A program made the position numbers and the translations under genes. This document shows positions 50,763-59,858 of a stretch of DNA of 64,000 nucleotides, piece by piece (the stretch's first letter is position 1; the number at the start of each line of letters is the position of its first letter). A model generated the notes under the pieces. That model worked only from the letters and a program-made list of their open reading frames with translations. It had not been told where the DNA came from and made no database searches. Source of the stretch: an uncultured Bacteroidales bacterium (lineage in GTDB: Bacteria; Bacteroidota; Bacteroidia; Bacteroidales; Muribaculaceae); NCBI GenBank assembly GCA_900544535.1, contig UQVH01000007.1, positions 1 to 64,000 on the forward strand, in the 5' to 3' direction.

Positions 50763-51896
50763 TTATTCGGCAAAGCGCACGGCGACATCGTCATACGCGA
50801 AATAGGCCGGCTGGCTGAATCCGTAGCCGTTGTCCGACGAACCCGTGATGTTGAATTCGACTTTGACCACCTTGCCGAGGGATGTGAGATCCCATTTAGT
50901 CCAGTCGCGTACAATATTGTCGGGGCCGTTGCACATGTAGATTCTTGCTTCACCGGTTTTGGTCCCGGCGGCGTCATAGCCGGTGGCAATGAGCTGTACC
51001 CAGTCATCGGGGCCGATTTTTGCGGTCAGACCGTTGCCTGAGACATAGCAGTTCATGGCGTAAGTGGAATTCATGACCCACATATGGTCGACCGTATGAG
51101 CCGTTCCATCGGCAAATTCGATGGCAGGCAGTTCTTCATTCATGTTGAAAGATGAACCGTCGATATAGCCGTCGTGCATGGCGAAATTGCGTGAGCCGTT
51201 ATGACCTCCGGTGCCGTAGACTGAGAGCTGATGCGAGAAATCGCCGTGCGAGAGGTCGGTGTCGGCGTAGTTTGAGACTGCATGACCTCCGCTCCAGTAA
51301 CAGTACATACCCATACCCTGAGGCATTCTGTGGCGCAGGCCGGTGTTGTTTTCGTCATACCATGTATAAGGCGCGTCCATTCCGTAGCCGCTCTGTCCGT
51401 AGAGCAACTCCCCGCCGTATTGTTTCGTGTCGATCAGATCGCTCCAGGTTGACACAGTTTTTCCGCAATAGGAAAGTGTGAAGGGGCTGAATCTTGCATC
51501 GGCATCCTCGAATGTCAGGACACGCAGTTCGTAGGTTGATACCTCGATTTTCGTTTCGGTCTCCAGTTCGTCGGTGGAAACGGAGGTTATGATGATCTCT
51601 CCGGTGCAGACAACGTCGGTCTCGGAGTCGGAAGGTGCGGTGATTGTCAGAACTCCGTCTGAAAAATCTGCCGTCCAGCCTTTCGGAGCTGAGATTGATA
51701 CATTGGCGACGTTTTGTGTGTCGACTGTGTATGATCTGCTCTCTCCGCGGGTAAATTTCTGAGTTCCATCGCAGTCGGTGACTGTGAATTCTGGTGCAAC
51801 TGGTTCAGGAGCATCATTGTCGTCGGAACAGGCTGTCAGCGACAGCGTCAATATCACGGCTATGATGTATAGGAGGTTGAAAAACTTGTAAGTCAT
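50763..51896 (-). CDS. DUF4465 surface lipoprotein of the cobalamin locus
   Basis: The 377-residue lipoprotein has a signal peptide ending LTAC (Cys23) followed by SDDNDAPEP, a good match to the acidic surface-export signal. Residues about 35-120 form an Ig-like domain. Residues about 128-377 are a jelly-roll-like domain of the DUF4465 type, with LTFEDADARF, W-rich and His-rich central blocks (YCYWSGGHAVSNYAD, YGTGGHNGSRNFAMHDG) and a C-terminal AYFAYDDVAVRFAE. It is the first gene behind the cobalamin riboswitch, so it should be expressed only when cobalamin is scarce. A surface cobalamin- or corrinoid-binding role is inferred. Confidence 0.85.
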   Translation of the reverse strand: MTYKFFNLLYIIAVILTLSLTACSDDNDAPEPVAPEFTVTDCDGTQKFTRGESRSYTVDTQNVANVSISAPKGWTADFSDGVLTITAPSDSETDVVCTGEIIITSVSTDELETETKIEVSTYELRVLTFEDADARFSPFTLSYCGKTVSTWSDLIDTKQYGGELLYGQSGYGMDAPYTWYDENNTGLRHRMPQGMGMYCYWSGGHAVSNYADTDLSHGDFSHQLSVYGTGGHNGSRNFAMHDGYIDGSSFNMNEELPAIEFADGTAHTVDHMWVMNSTYAMNCYVSGNGLTAKIGPDDWVQLIATGYDAAGTKTGEARIYMCNGPDNIVRDWTKWDLTSLGKVVKVEFNITGSSDNGYGFSQPAYFAYDDVAVRFAE

Positions 51897-51943
51897 GTTG
51901 TCTTGGTTTATTGATTGGTTAAAAAAAGTGCCGAAAAGAAAAA

Positions 51944-51984
51944 TCCGCGTCTTTTCTGCGGTTTTGCGCCGGAAAAGATGCGGA
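51944..51984 (-). terminator. Riboswitch-associated terminator (expression platform)
   Basis: On the minus strand the arms 51972-51984 and 51944-51956 pair at 12 of 13 positions. They are followed by TTTTTCTTTT, about 50 bp before the DUF4465 ATG. Together with the aptamer 155 nt upstream this fits cobalamin-dependent premature termination. Confidence 0.75.
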
Positions 51985-52138
51985 TAGGATGATGTGTCGG
52001 TACACTGTGTTTTATTCGGCCTCTTTTTGTCAGAATTTATCCTCGGACGGATGGCCCGACAAGATCTGTGGAGGTTGAAGAGGGGTGTCGATTCCTGTCT
52101 GTAAATTCCCGCAGACGCAAAATTGATATGTCGATAAA

Positions 52139-52372
52139 TGGCAGGTCTTCTGACTTGTTCCGGTCATCTGCGCCTTCTCACTCAGGGGGGAGACAATGGG
52201 AGCGATTGCTCAATCTCGTTTCCCGTAGAAGTAATGGCTTTGATGCAGATGCCGTTTTCTCACATTGCAGTGTGAGGCGGAACTTACAGCAGCGGGCACT
52301 GTCCCGGATTCGCACCGGGTTCCCTATTAAACTCTTTTGGCCGTGACTCTTCGCGGCAGAGTTACCATTTTT
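52139..52372 (-). promoter_or_regulatory. Cobalamin riboswitch
   Basis: On the minus strand the core AATAGGGAACCCGGTGCGAA, then TCCGGGACAGTGCCCGC and TGCTGTAA, matches the conserved cobalamin aptamer. The 3-prime part, GAGTGAGAAGGCGC and AGTCAGAAGACCTGCC (ending at 52139), matches the B12-box side. The variable peripheral stems (CTCACACTGCAATGTGAG; GAGATTGAGCAATCGCTC) are present. It controls the DUF4465, PKD and probably btuG and btuB genes downstream. Confidence 0.96.
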
Positions 52373-52378
52373 CGGTGG

Positions 52379-52410
52379 CAAAGATAATGTTTTTCACTGA
52401 TAACGCCAAA
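52379..52410 (-). promoter_or_regulatory. Promoter of the cobalamin operon
   Basis: On the minus strand TTTG (52407-52410) and TATCTTTG (52379-52386) are exactly 20 bp apart, a full consensus match. Predicted start near 52372, at the 5-prime edge of the riboswitch aptamer. Confidence 0.82.
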
Positions 52411-52475
52411 TATTTTGGCTTACAGTCCGATTTTGCCGTTCGGTTGTAGTCCGGATTCGCTGACGGAGATCCGGA

Positions 52476-54911
52476 TCAGTCAAAGACTCCTTCGATGGAG
52501 GTGTCTTCCGCATTGGTGTCTGCGTCGACTTCCTCTTCGTAGTAGCCGTAGAATTCTTTTTCACACAGGTCTATCCCGCCGGGGAACTCGAAGCGTGCGC
52601 TCTGCGAATAATTGAGTGTCGGATCGGCGTAGACTTTCTTCATGAAACGGCCGTAGATCGGGAGGGCCATGGAAGCACCCTGGCCGTAAGCCATTGTGTT
52701 GAAGTGGATGAAGCGTTCTTCGCCTCCGACCCACGTTCCGGCGACGAGCTGAGGAGTGAAGCCCATGAACCAGCCGTCGGCATTGTAGTTGGTCGTACCG
52801 GTTTTGCCACCCATTTCGGCGGTGAGTCCGAAGCGCGAGCGCACACGGTTGGCGGTACCTTCGTTGACCACATTGAGCAGCATTGACAGGATGCGGTAAT
52901 AGGCCTTTTCGCTGATGACCTCTGTGTGGCGGGGTGAAAATTCAGAGATTATGTTGCCGTTGTTGTCTGCGATCGCAGTGACAAACATCGGGTCTACGCG
53001 CATGCCATTGTTGGCGAAAGCCGAGTAGGCTGTCACCATTTCCTTGACAGAGACATCGGCCGGACCGAGACAGAGCGACATTACCGGAGGAAGTTCGGCG
53101 GTGATGCCGAAGTTGTGCATGGTGCGGACAAGCGATGGCGGTGAGAGCTGCGAGATCAGGCGTGCCGAAATCCAGTTGTTTGAATTGGTAAGCGCCCACC
53201 TCAGGTTGACCATTTCGCCGACGCGGGCCGATCCGGCATTTCGGGGTGCCCATATACGTCCGCTTTCGTCAGTGATCACGGGCTGTGTGTTGGAAAATTC
53301 GTCGCAGGGTGTGAAACCTTCCTCCATGGCGTAGGTATAGAGGAACGGCTTCACGGTCGATCCGATCTGACGGCGTCCGGTGGAAACCATGTCATATTGG
53401 AAATAACCGAAGTCGGGACCTCCGACATATGCCTTGATGTGACCGTTGAGCGGGTCCATGGCCATAAAACCTGTGCGGAGGAATGATTTCTGATAGAGAA
53501 CAGAGTCAAGCGGAGTCATCACCGTATCGACAGATCCGCGATAAGTGAACACCTTCATTTCGCGCGGGGTATTGAACGCTCTGTCGATTTCCTCGCGTGA
53601 GGCACCGGCCTTGACCATGTTGCGGTAGCGGTCAGTGTTCTTCATCGCATTTCGTATGAGGTGGTTGCGGCGGATTTCCGAAAGTTCGGCACGGTCTGAG
53701 GTGTAGGGCGCACCCTTTGAACCGCGTTTTTCGCGGAAAAACGCAGGCTGGAGATAGCCGCCGAGATGTTCGGCCACGGCTTCCTCGGCATAGGCCTGCA
53801 TACGGGTGTCGATCGTGGTGTAGATCTTCAGTCCGTCAGTATAGATGTCGTATTTCGAACCGTCCGGTTTGGGATTCTTTTCTATCCAACCGAACAGCGG
53901 ATTGGTTTCCCAGGCGATGGAGTCGTCGATGAACTTCTGGATTTCCCAGGCACGGTAATTCTGCCGTTCGGGTTTCTGCGCGCGCAACATGCGCCGCAGT
54001 TCCTCGCGGAAGTAGGGGGCGATACCGTCTTTGGCGTCCACACGGTTGAAATTGAGTGTCAGTGGCAGAGCCGACAGGGAATCAAGTTCGGCTTTGGTGA
54101 TCTTCCCGGCTTTCTCCATCTGTGCCAGTACGACGTTGCGGCGCTGCCGTGTGCGCTCGTTCCGCCTTACGGGATTATAATAAGCGGGATTTTTGACCAT
54201 ACCGACCAAAGTTGCGGCTTCTTCGATTTTAAGATCTTTCGGCGCTTTCCCGAAATAGACATGAGCCGCCGATTTGATTCCGACGGCATTATAGAGGAAG
54301 TCAAACTGGTTGAGATACATTTTGATGATCTCTTCCTTAGAGTAGTAGCGCTCCAGTTTTACGGCGATCATCCATTCGATCGGTTTCTGCATGGCGCGTG
54401 ACAGAAATCCGGAACTTGACGGCGAATAGAGCTGCTTGGCGAGCTGCTGAGTCAGAGTGGAGCCGCCGCCGGCATTTTTGTTGCCCATAAGCACTGTTTT
54501 GAACAATACTCGGCCAAGTCCGCGCATGTCAATGCCTGAATGTTCTTCAAAACGGACATCCTCGGTCGAGATCAGCGCGTCGATCACGTAAGGCGACACT
54601 TCGTCAAAATCGGCATAGACGCGGTTGCCGGTACCGACAAAATACCGGCCGATTTCCTTGCCGTCTGAAGAATAGAGCACGGACGCAAAACGGTCAGTCG
54701 GATTTTTCAGTTCCTCGACAGGGGGCATATAGCCGATTACGCCGTTGTAGATGAGGAAGAGAAAGAAAAAAATTCCAACTACGCCGACGGCAAAAATGAT
54801 CCAGAGCGTGGCTATGATGCCGCGATGGCTTTTCGCTTTCTTAGGAGCGCCGGGTTTTCGCCCTTTTTCGGACACTTTATTGAGATTTGGGTTGTGATCT
54901 GTCTGTTGCAT
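52476..54911 (-). CDS. Class A penicillin-binding protein (PBP1A type)
   Basis: This bifunctional peptidoglycan synthase of the inner membrane is 811 residues long. A cytosolic basic tail and one membrane helix (about 32-56) precede the GT51 glycosyltransferase domain (EDVRFEEHSGID, the catalytic-Glu region near 115; GGSTLTQQLAKQLY near 148; KEEIIKMYLNQF). The transpeptidase domain follows with the active-site Ser in STVKPFLY (near 515), SNN near 560 and KTGTTNYNADGWF near 690. All catalytic motifs are intact. The C-terminus is acidic (EEEVDADTNAEDTS). It starts 25 bp after ugd on the same strand. Confidence 0.95.
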   Translation of the reverse strand: MQQTDHNPNLNKVSEKGRKPGAPKKAKSHRGIIATLWIIFAVGVVGIFFFLFLIYNGVIGYMPPVEELKNPTDRFASVLYSSDGKEIGRYFVGTGNRVYADFDEVSPYVIDALISTEDVRFEEHSGIDMRGLGRVLFKTVLMGNKNAGGGSTLTQQLAKQLYSPSSSGFLSRAMQKPIEWMIAVKLERYYSKEEIIKMYLNQFDFLYNAVGIKSAAHVYFGKAPKDLKIEEAATLVGMVKNPAYYNPVRRNERTRQRRNVVLAQMEKAGKITKAELDSLSALPLTLNFNRVDAKDGIAPYFREELRRMLRAQKPERQNYRAWEIQKFIDDSIAWETNPLFGWIEKNPKPDGSKYDIYTDGLKIYTTIDTRMQAYAEEAVAEHLGGYLQPAFFREKRGSKGAPYTSDRAELSEIRRNHLIRNAMKNTDRYRNMVKAGASREEIDRAFNTPREMKVFTYRGSVDTVMTPLDSVLYQKSFLRTGFMAMDPLNGHIKAYVGGPDFGYFQYDMVSTGRRQIGSTVKPFLYTYAMEEGFTPCDEFSNTQPVITDESGRIWAPRNAGSARVGEMVNLRWALTNSNNWISARLISQLSPPSLVRTMHNFGITAELPPVMSLCLGPADVSVKEMVTAYSAFANNGMRVDPMFVTAIADNNGNIISEFSPRHTEVISEKAYYRILSMLLNVVNEGTANRVRSRFGLTAEMGGKTGTTNYNADGWFMGFTPQLVAGTWVGGEERFIHFNTMAYGQGASMALPIYGRFMKKVYADPTLNYSQSARFEFPGGIDLCEKEFYGYYEEEVDADTNAEDTSIEGVFD

Positions 54912-54936
54912 TGAAAAAATTGAGAGAGGTGAGAGG

Positions 54937-56268
54937 TTATTTTCCGATAGCGGAATAGCTGAAACCTTCGGAAATCACTTCGTCGCGGTCGTAGATGTTG
55001 CGGCCGTCGACAATCAGCAGGTTTTTCATCAGACGGCGCATTACGTCCCATGAGGGAACGCGGAATTCCTTCCATTCGGTAACAAGGGCGAGTGCGTCGG
55101 CGTCGACGATAGCCTCGTACATGTCTTTGGCATAGATAACCTTGTCGCCGATACGGCGCCGGCATTCATTCATGGCCACGGGGTCATATACCTTTACCTG
55201 CGCACCTGCCGCGAGCAGCCGGTCGATGAGAACGAGTGACGGAGCCTCGCGCATGTCATCGGTTTCAGGCTTGAACGCCAGTCCCCACAGAGCTACCGTG
55301 CGGCCTTCGAGTGGACGGTCAGATTTGTCATCGAGGCAAAGCAGATGGAGAAGTTTGTGGAAAAGGATTGATTTCTGACGCTGGTTGACATCTTCCACCG
55401 CGCGAAGCACTTTCATGTCATAGCCGTTTTTCTCGGCTGTCTTTATAAGTGCCTTCACATCTTTCGGGAAGCATGAGCCGCCGTAGCCACAGCCGGGATA
55501 GAGGAATTTTTTGCCGATGCGGGCGTCAGTCCCGATTCCGCGGCGTACATTGTCGACATTGGCGCCTACTATATCACAGAGATTGGCTATATCGTTCATG
55601 AAGGATATGCGTGTCGCAAGCATAGCATTGGCCGCATATTTTGTCATTTCAGCTGACGGTATGTCCATGAAGTAGACGCGGAAATTGTTGGTCAGGAACG
55701 GACGGTAAAGTTTGGTCATCACTTTCTGGGCCCGTTCAGACTCGATACCTACCACCACACGGTCAGGCGACATAAAGTCTTTTATAGCTGCACCTTCTTT
55801 CAGAAATTCGGGGTTGGATGCCACTTCAAACTCGATGTTCTCGCCTCGCAGACGAAGTTCCTCGGCGATCACTTCCTTGACTTTGGCCGCGGTGCCGACC
55901 GGAACGGTGGATTTGGTGACAAGGATAGTGTATTTTTTGATATTGCGGCCGAAGGTTCTTGCCACGTCCAGCACATAGCTCAAATCGGCCGAGCCGTCCT
56001 CGTCAGGTGGTGTGCCGACTGCTGAAAACACCACTTCGACATTGTCGAGGCAAGAAGTGAGATCAGTGGTGAAATGCAGACGTCCGGCTTCCACATTGCG
56101 TTTGACGAGTTCGTCGAGGCCAGGTTCATAGATTGGAATTTCGCCGTGCAGCAGAGATTCTATTTTGCGGCTGTCAATATCCACGCAGGTAACATCGATG
56201 CCCATTTCAGCGAAACAAGCACCGGAGACAAGACCAACGTAACCGGTTCCGACTATGGCTATGTTCAT
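54937..56268 (-). CDS. ugd: UDP-glucose 6-dehydrogenase
   Basis: This cytosolic enzyme oxidises UDP-glucose to UDP-glucuronate for surface polysaccharides. The 443-residue protein has the NAD fold IAIVGTGYVGLVSGACFAEMG (key GTGYVG at 7-12), the catalytic Cys in PGCGYGGSCFPKD near residue 262 and the C-terminal UDP-binding domain with GLAFKPETDDMREAPS near 325. Length is normal for the UDP-glucose/GDP-mannose dehydrogenase family. A promoter with 19-bp spacing and a 5-prime leader hairpin (56302-56329) lie upstream. The penicillin-binding protein gene follows after 25 bp, so the two probably share a transcript. Confidence 0.94.
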   Translation of the reverse strand: MNIAIVGTGYVGLVSGACFAEMGIDVTCVDIDSRKIESLLHGEIPIYEPGLDELVKRNVEAGRLHFTTDLTSCLDNVEVVFSAVGTPPDEDGSADLSYVLDVARTFGRNIKKYTILVTKSTVPVGTAAKVKEVIAEELRLRGENIEFEVASNPEFLKEGAAIKDFMSPDRVVVGIESERAQKVMTKLYRPFLTNNFRVYFMDIPSAEMTKYAANAMLATRISFMNDIANLCDIVGANVDNVRRGIGTDARIGKKFLYPGCGYGGSCFPKDVKALIKTAEKNGYDMKVLRAVEDVNQRQKSILFHKLLHLLCLDDKSDRPLEGRTVALWGLAFKPETDDMREAPSLVLIDRLLAAGAQVKVYDPVAMNECRRRIGDKVIYAKDMYEAIVDADALALVTEWKEFRVPSWDVMRRLMKNLLIVDGRNIYDRDEVISEGFSYSAIGK

Positions 56269-56344
56269 GATGATCAGCAGTTATATTAAATATGTACGCG
56301 CGCGTATGACAGAGAAAGTGTCATGACGCGAAGTTTTCAGTCTG

Positions 56345-56375
56345 CAAAATTAGTAATAATTCGTCTAAATGCAAA
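56345..56375 (-). promoter_or_regulatory. Promoter of ugd
   Basis: On the minus strand TTTG (56372-56375) and TAATTTTG (56345-56352) are 19 bp apart. The leader between the start and the ATG holds an inverted repeat (ATGACA 56306-56311, TGTCAT 56319-56324, flanked by GCG-rich bases). Confidence 0.7.
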
Positions 56376-56431
56376 GCTGTGTGGCCGCTCTTGTTTTTGC
56401 CGCCGGTGTACGGTCTGAATAGTGGCGGCGG

Positions 56432-57019
56432 TTACGGTAGCAGATATCCGCCGGGAGCACGATCGACGATTTTGACGGGCGTGGCAGACATGGCGGGGAG
56501 CATCTGTCCGAGGGTCGCCACGGCGTCGGCTCTTGCCTGGCGCACATAGCCTTTGGCATAGACCGCTTTACGGAAATTTTCGACAACTTTGCGTTTGATC
56601 GCGTTTTCTTCGGCTGCGGTGAATTTTGACGAGCCGAGCAGTTTTTCATTCCAAGTGTCGATCACCTCATAAGTGTCTGGTTGTGTCGATTCCCTGATTT
56701 CGACTGTTTCCGGAGGAAGAACCACGACGAGAGTGTCACCGCTCATCGTGGTGGCGATGCTGTCGAGGTTGAAGGATATGTAACCGTTGAGTGTTGTACG
56801 GGCAAAAATATGCTTGGTCCCTATGTGTCCTTTGATAGGCACATCTTCGATGATCTCGACCGTGCAAAGCTCCATCGCGGGCCGGAGTTCGGTCACGACA
56901 GAAGCGTGGTGCTTGAAATTCGATGCTTCGGGCGAGTTTTTGAAAGTGATGCAGAGACAGACGACCGCTGCGACAATGCCGAGGAGCACGGTCCATCGTA
57001 ATATGCTTAGAAGTTTCAT
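56432..57019 (-). CDS. DUF4230 membrane-anchored protein
   Basis: The 195-residue protein has one N-terminal transmembrane helix (about 7-27, LRWTVLLGIVAAVVCLCI) and a soluble domain of the DUF4230 type: a TELRPAMELCTVEIIEDVPIKGHIG-like start (given as TELRPAMELCTVEII), a strand pair ISFNLDSI ... GDTLVVVLPPETVEI, and a C-terminal helix region (AEENAIKRKVVENFRKAVYAKGY). Function unknown. It is the second of two adjacent DUF4230 genes, 46 bp after the first. Confidence 0.82.
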   Translation of the reverse strand: MKLLSILRWTVLLGIVAAVVCLCITFKNSPEASNFKHHASVVTELRPAMELCTVEIIEDVPIKGHIGTKHIFARTTLNGYISFNLDSIATTMSGDTLVVVLPPETVEIRESTQPDTYEVIDTWNEKLLGSSKFTAAEENAIKRKVVENFRKAVYAKGYVRQARADAVATLGQMLPAMSATPVKIVDRAPGGYLLP

Positions 57020-57065
57020 AATATCAGTGTGTGTGGATTGTATGGTGCGGGAGTGAGAATAGGTG

Positions 57066-57695
57066 TCACTCGCTGAAATTGATCATGACGTCGAGGCCCC
57101 TGTTGCGCCCCCAGTCGGTGAAAAATGTTGCGGCTTTTGTCTCTGCGATCTCCTTAAGCCTGGAGGCTATGGCGGGGTTGCGGCGGACTTCTTCCTTGAG
57201 AAGAGTGTTCATCTCTTCCTTCAGGCGGGCGCGTTCGTCGGCATTGATGTTGGAGCGAAGGCCGGTGACGCGGTAGTGCTCTTCGCGGATTTCGGCATCG
57301 CGTCCGGCAAACTCGATTTCAACCGGCGGCAGGTCGATTTCGAGGGTTTTGCCGTCTGGAGAAAGGCGGATGTCGTCAGGAGTCAGGCGGTCCATGTCGA
57401 TGTAGGCGCGCAGGTATGTGTTATAGGAATAGGCAGCCTTGCGTGAGCCGGGTTTGATGGCCGCGAGCAGAGCGGAGGCTGTCTGTCGGAGTCCCTGCGC
57501 CTCATCGAGGCGTATATCGTCGATAGTGGCCATTTTGGATATGGTCATCCGGCCTGTTACGAGTTTTTTGACCGCACGGAGTTCTGAGTAATAAGTGCGG
57601 TCCTCATCAGACGGCTTCTCGCGGCAACCGGTGAAGGTTGTCGCGAGAATGGCTGATAGAAGTATTAAAGTCAGTGATATTCGGGCTTTAATCAT
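57066..57695 (-). CDS. DUF4230 lipoprotein
   Basis: The 209-residue protein has a lipoprotein signal peptide ending FTGC (Cys24). The mature domain resembles DUF4230, with RAVKKLVTGRMTISKMATIDD at the start, the strand motif GKTLEIDLPPVEIEF, and a helical C-terminal region (DERARLKEEMNTLLKEEVRRN) ending MINFSE. It shares the LPPVEIE/LPPETVEI strand with the protein of the next gene, so the pair looks like a tandem duplication with one copy lipid-anchored and the other membrane-spanning. Function unknown. galK lies 83 bp upstream on the same strand. Confidence 0.82.
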   Translation of the reverse strand: MIKARISLTLILLSAILATTFTGCREKPSDEDRTYYSELRAVKKLVTGRMTISKMATIDDIRLDEAQGLRQTASALLAAIKPGSRKAAYSYNTYLRAYIDMDRLTPDDIRLSPDGKTLEIDLPPVEIEFAGRDAEIREEHYRVTGLRSNINADERARLKEEMNTLLKEEVRRNPAIASRLKEIAETKAATFFTDWGRNRGLDVMINFSE

Positions 57696-57777
57696 TGATG
57701 TCTATTGTTCAGTGTGTGTCAGTGATTAAGATAAAAAAGAGGAAAGAGTATAAAAGGAGTGTCTGAGTGGTTAAGGA

Positions 57778-58917
57778 TTATTCCACACGACGGGCGCCGT
57801 CTGAAATCACCACATCATAGATTTTGGGCTGATGGCCGTAACGTTCATTGAATTTTGCGGTGACTGTCGAGATGAAGTTGTCATAGAGCGAGTCTGAGAC
57901 GAGGTTGATGGTGCAGCCTCCGAAACCGCCGCCCATGATGCGGGAGCCTGTGACGCCGCATTCGCGGGCGATGTCGTTGAGATAGTCAAGTTCTTCGCAT
58001 GACACTTCGTAGTCTTTTGACAGACCGCGGTGGGTTTCATACATGAGTCTGCCTACGGTCTCGATGTCTCCTCGGTTGAGAGCTTCGCAGACATCTAGCA
58101 CACGTTCCTTCTCTTCGATGACGAATTTTGCACGCATGTAGTCTTCAGCTGAGATCTCGTCCTTGACCGAGTTGAGCATGTTCATATCGGCATCGCGGAG
58201 GGTGTCGATGCCGAGGCGGCGTGCGACATTCTCGCAAGACTGGCGGCGTTTGTTGTAGGGTGAATCAACAAGCTCGTGTTTGACGACTGAATCGACAAGT
58301 ACCAGACGGTAACCGTCGATCTTGAAGGGGAAGTATTCAAATTCAAGAGAGCGGCAGTCGAGACGGATCAGGCAGTCCTTCTTTCCGAATACGGAAGCGA
58401 ACTGGTCCATGATGCCACAGTTGACTCCGCAATAATTATGCTCGGTTGACTGGCCGATTTTGGCGAGCTCGAATTTGTCGATTGAGTTATTGTTGAAAAG
58501 GTCGTTGAGAGCGAATGCAAAGCATGATTCCAGAGCGGCAGAGGAGGAAAGACCTGCTCCTAAGGGAACATTACCGGCAAATACGGCATCGAATCCTTTG
58601 ACGGAACCGCCGCGCTTGATCGTTTCGCGGCATACGCCGAACACATAGCGTGCCCACTGCTGGGCCGGAGCGTCTTCCTCGTTCAGACCGAAAGTGGATG
58701 ACTCGTTGAGGTCTATCGAATAGAGGTTGACCTTGTCGGTCCCGTTGGGGCGGATGTCAGCCATAATGACTTTGTCGATTGCGCCCGGAAAAACGAAGCC
58801 GCCGTTATAGTCTGTATGCTCGCCTATGAGGTTGATACGTCCGGCAGAGGCGTAGAGTGTTCCTTCACCTCCAAAATGCGATGCGAAAGCCTCGCTGACT
58901 TTTTTCTTGAGTTCCAT
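57778..58917 (-). CDS. galK: Galactokinase
   Basis: This Leloir-pathway enzyme phosphorylates alpha-D-galactose at C1. The 379-residue GHMP kinase has the galactose-binding signature GRINLIGEHTDYNGGFVFP near residue 27, the ATP loop PLGAGLSSSAALE near 122 and the C-terminal RIMGGGFGGCTINLV near 330. Length is normal. It is the third gene of galM, nucleotidyltransferase, galK, after a 32-bp gap. Confidence 0.96.
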   Translation of the reverse strand: MELKKKVSEAFASHFGGEGTLYASAGRINLIGEHTDYNGGFVFPGAIDKVIMADIRPNGTDKVNLYSIDLNESSTFGLNEEDAPAQQWARYVFGVCRETIKRGGSVKGFDAVFAGNVPLGAGLSSSAALESCFAFALNDLFNNNSIDKFELAKIGQSTEHNYCGVNCGIMDQFASVFGKKDCLIRLDCRSLEFEYFPFKIDGYRLVLVDSVVKHELVDSPYNKRRQSCENVARRLGIDTLRDADMNMLNSVKDEISAEDYMRAKFVIEEKERVLDVCEALNRGDIETVGRLMYETHRGLSKDYEVSCEELDYLNDIARECGVTGSRIMGGGFGGCTINLVSDSLYDNFISTVTAKFNERYGHQPKIYDVVISDGARRVE

Positions 58918-58949
58918 GGTTGGGTAAATGTGTGATGGTTGAGAGATTT

Positions 58950-59855
58950 TTAGAACATTTTTTCGGGATAGACTCCGTCAGCGTGGAGCTGGGCGAATTT
59001 TTCGACAACACCGGGACGGTCGGCGGCATAGGTGACACCGAACCAGCGTGAATCGGTGTCGAGCACCTTGACTGTGGCTTCGCCTGAATGGATGAGGGTG
59101 TCGATCACTAACGGGATAAAGAATTCTGCTTTGGGTGTGTTGAGATCCTTGTCGAGGAAGGTGCGGAATTCGCGTTCGGAATAGTCGAAGTAGTCGGGAG
59201 TGAAGCCCCAGAGGTTCATCGAGACCGGAGTCATCGGATCGAGGGTCTGCTCTACGCCGTTTTCGTCGGTAAACACGATGTCACCGTTCGGAGCATATGA
59301 GATGGCAGTGCGTTCCACTACGCCTGTGAGATTGCCGTCGGTGCCTTTCGAACATACGCCACGGGCAACGGAACCGTTTTCAGTCATGGTGTTGCCTACG
59401 CGGAATCCTACCATCGAATAGTCACCCTTGCGGTCACGGGGACGCATGAGATCCTCGGCCATCACCCGGAAAGCGTCGCGGCCATAGAAGTCGTCGGCAT
59501 TGATCACGGCAAAAGGTTCGTTGATCACCTCGCTGCCCATCATTACGGCGTGATTGGTGCCCCAGGGTTTAGTACGGTCTGCCGGGCATACATAGCCTTC
59601 GGGCAGTTTGTCGGTTGCCTGGAAGACAACTTCGACGGGTATATGGCCTTCGTATTTAGAGAGAATTTTTTCACGAAAATCCTTTTCGAAATCTTTGCGG
59701 ATGACAAAGACAACTTTGCCGAAGCCGGCCTGGATGGCGTCATAGATCGAATAGTCCATGATGGTCTGGCCCTGGGGACCAAGAGGATCAAGCTGTTTAA
59801 GACCGCCATAGCGGCTGCCCATGCCGGCAGCAAGTACAAATAAGGTTGGTTTCAT
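58950..59855 (-). CDS. Sugar nucleotidyltransferase of the galactose operon
   Basis: The 301-residue protein has the nucleotidyltransferase (NTP_transferase) fold, with the nucleotide loop FVLAAGMGSRYGGLKQLDPLG at the N-terminus (key GMGSRYGG at 11-18), KPWGTNHAVMMG, the metal-binding NADDFYGRDAF near 118 and SMNLWGFTPDYFDY near 200. The class makes NDP-sugars from sugar 1-phosphates. Between galM (4 nt) and galK (32 nt), the likely substrate is galactose or glucose 1-phosphate; no galT is present, so it could replace the GalT step (inference). UTP is the probable nucleotide but cannot be read from sequence. Confidence 0.88.
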   Translation of the reverse strand: MKPTLFVLAAGMGSRYGGLKQLDPLGPQGQTIMDYSIYDAIQAGFGKVVFVIRKDFEKDFREKILSKYEGHIPVEVVFQATDKLPEGYVCPADRTKPWGTNHAVMMGSEVINEPFAVINADDFYGRDAFRVMAEDLMRPRDRKGDYSMVGFRVGNTMTENGSVARGVCSKGTDGNLTGVVERTAISYAPNGDIVFTDENGVEQTLDPMTPVSMNLWGFTPDYFDYSEREFRTFLDKDLNTPKAEFFIPLVIDTLIHSGEATVKVLDTDSRWFGVTYAADRPGVVEKFAQLHADGVYPEKMF

Positions 59856-59858
59856 GAC

